NCBI GenBank assembly: GCA_964567745.1
Contig: CAZMNY010000041.1
Coordinates: 1-64,000 of the forward strand
Length of the DNA stretch: 64,000 nucleotides
From: CAZMNY01 sp964567745
GTDB lineage: Bacteria; Planctomycetota; Planctomycetia; Pirellulales; Pirellulaceae
Direction of reading: 5' to 3'
The position numbers and the translations under genes are program-made. The notes under the pieces were generated by a model that was given only the letters and a program-made list of their open reading frames with translations, was not told the DNA's origin and did no database searches. Shown here piece after piece: positions 63,688 through 64,000 of this stretch. The first letter of the stretch is position 1. Every line of letters starts with the position of its first letter.

Positions 63688-64000
63688 ATGGCAAAGACAT
63701 TCGTTTGTGCCGAATGTGCATTTGAAGTAAAAGGCGTTTCAGCGCCGCTCCGTTGCGCCCAATGCGGCGCTGCTCGAATCGGACTCTTTCGCGTGCAAAG
63801 CGGTGCGGCCAAACCTGCGCCGCCAACGTCCGCTGCGCCCGCGAGTCCATCGTTGTCGGCACCACCGCCGCCCGGCAGCCCGGCACCGTTAAATCCCGCT
63901 TCGGCACCATCTCCGCCGGCGTCAATTGCGCCCCCCGCCTCGATTCCGCCTCCGGCATCGGCTGCGCCTGCGGCGACTCCGACTCCTCCGACGCCCGTTC
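63688..64000 (+). CDS. Zinc-ribbon, proline-rich protein (3' end outside window)
   Basis: At least 104 residues, open at the window end. ATG 63688 has AGGA 11 nt upstream. N-terminal CxxC pairs CAEC (7-10) and CAQC (23-26) make a small zinc ribbon. From residue 43 onward it is almost entirely Ala, Pro and Ser (APPPPGSPAPLNPAS...), a disordered linker that probably leads to a further domain beyond the window. Same strand as, and 122 nt after, the GrpE-like gene, so plausibly in the same operon. Confidence 0.65.
   Translation, partial: MAKTFVCAECAFEVKGVSAPLRCAQCGAARIGLFRVQSGAAKPAPPTSAAPASPSLSAPPPPGSPAPLNPASAPSPPASIAPPASIPPPASAAPAATPTPPTPV

Overview
The window looks like a chromosomal segment of a planctomycete, most likely of the Pirellulales type. 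The reasons are the moderately high GC content, two DUF1501 proteins with Tat-like leaders, secreted LamG, beta-propeller, parallel-beta-helix and CxxCH proteins, a DUF5690-type transporter, and MoxR/DUF58/von Willebrand A (vWA) and kinase/PP2C families typical of that phylum. No rRNA, tRNA, CRISPR array, transposase or phage gene was seen. All family names come from reading the sequence; no database search was run.

Layout. 1-11 kb: secreted and exported proteins (DUF1501, LamG, redoxin, three esterase/lipase-like hydrolases, parallel beta-helix, beta-propeller). Among them is a thioredoxin-like gene (6902..7924) with an in-frame TGA exactly where the first active-site Cys belongs, a selenoprotein candidate. 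11-15 kb: a minus-strand trio (DUF5690 transporter, zinc alcohol dehydrogenase, FAD oxidoreductase) resembling the proposed phosphonate-catabolism sets. 15-28 kb: a second DUF1501 protein; a large solitary DNA methyltransferase followed 3 nt later by an AlkA-like glycosylase; a lipase/epimerase pair; a decayed gene; a BlaI/M56 regulator-protease pair with a palindromic operator candidate; an SDR; and a PLP decarboxylase. 28-36 kb: uvrA with a coupled glycosidase-like gene, a cupin, ligA and an aminotransferase.

36-64 kb is the most interesting part. A HEAT-repeat protein precedes a MoxR-DUF58-vWA-vWA operon, followed by a 920-residue kinase-like protein. After an interlude (DinB-like, alpha/alpha-toroid CxxCH protein, tricorn-like protease) come a TerY-like vWA protein, a PP2C phosphatase, a membrane protein (zinc ribbon, one membrane segment, Ig-like repeats, PDZ-like domain), a large SrfC-like P-loop GTPase, a SrfB-like actin/Hsp70-fold ATPase, a protein whose C-terminus resembles the GrpE beta domain, and a zinc-ribbon proline-rich protein cut by the window end. 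Kinase, phosphatase and vWA match the TerY-P signalling triad; SrfB/SrfC match the Salmonella srfABC genes. Their union with an envelope-spanning sensor-like protein and a possible nucleotide-exchange factor suggests a multi-component ATP/GTP-driven envelope or stress system that I do not recognise as described.

Several short dispersed repeats lie between genes: a perfect 25-bp inverted repeat near 12.3 kb with a relative at 47.96 kb, a ~75-bp element at 5.4 and 53.66 kb, a MITE-like element at 53.54 kb, and paired 22-bp hairpin repeats at 46.0/46.2 kb.
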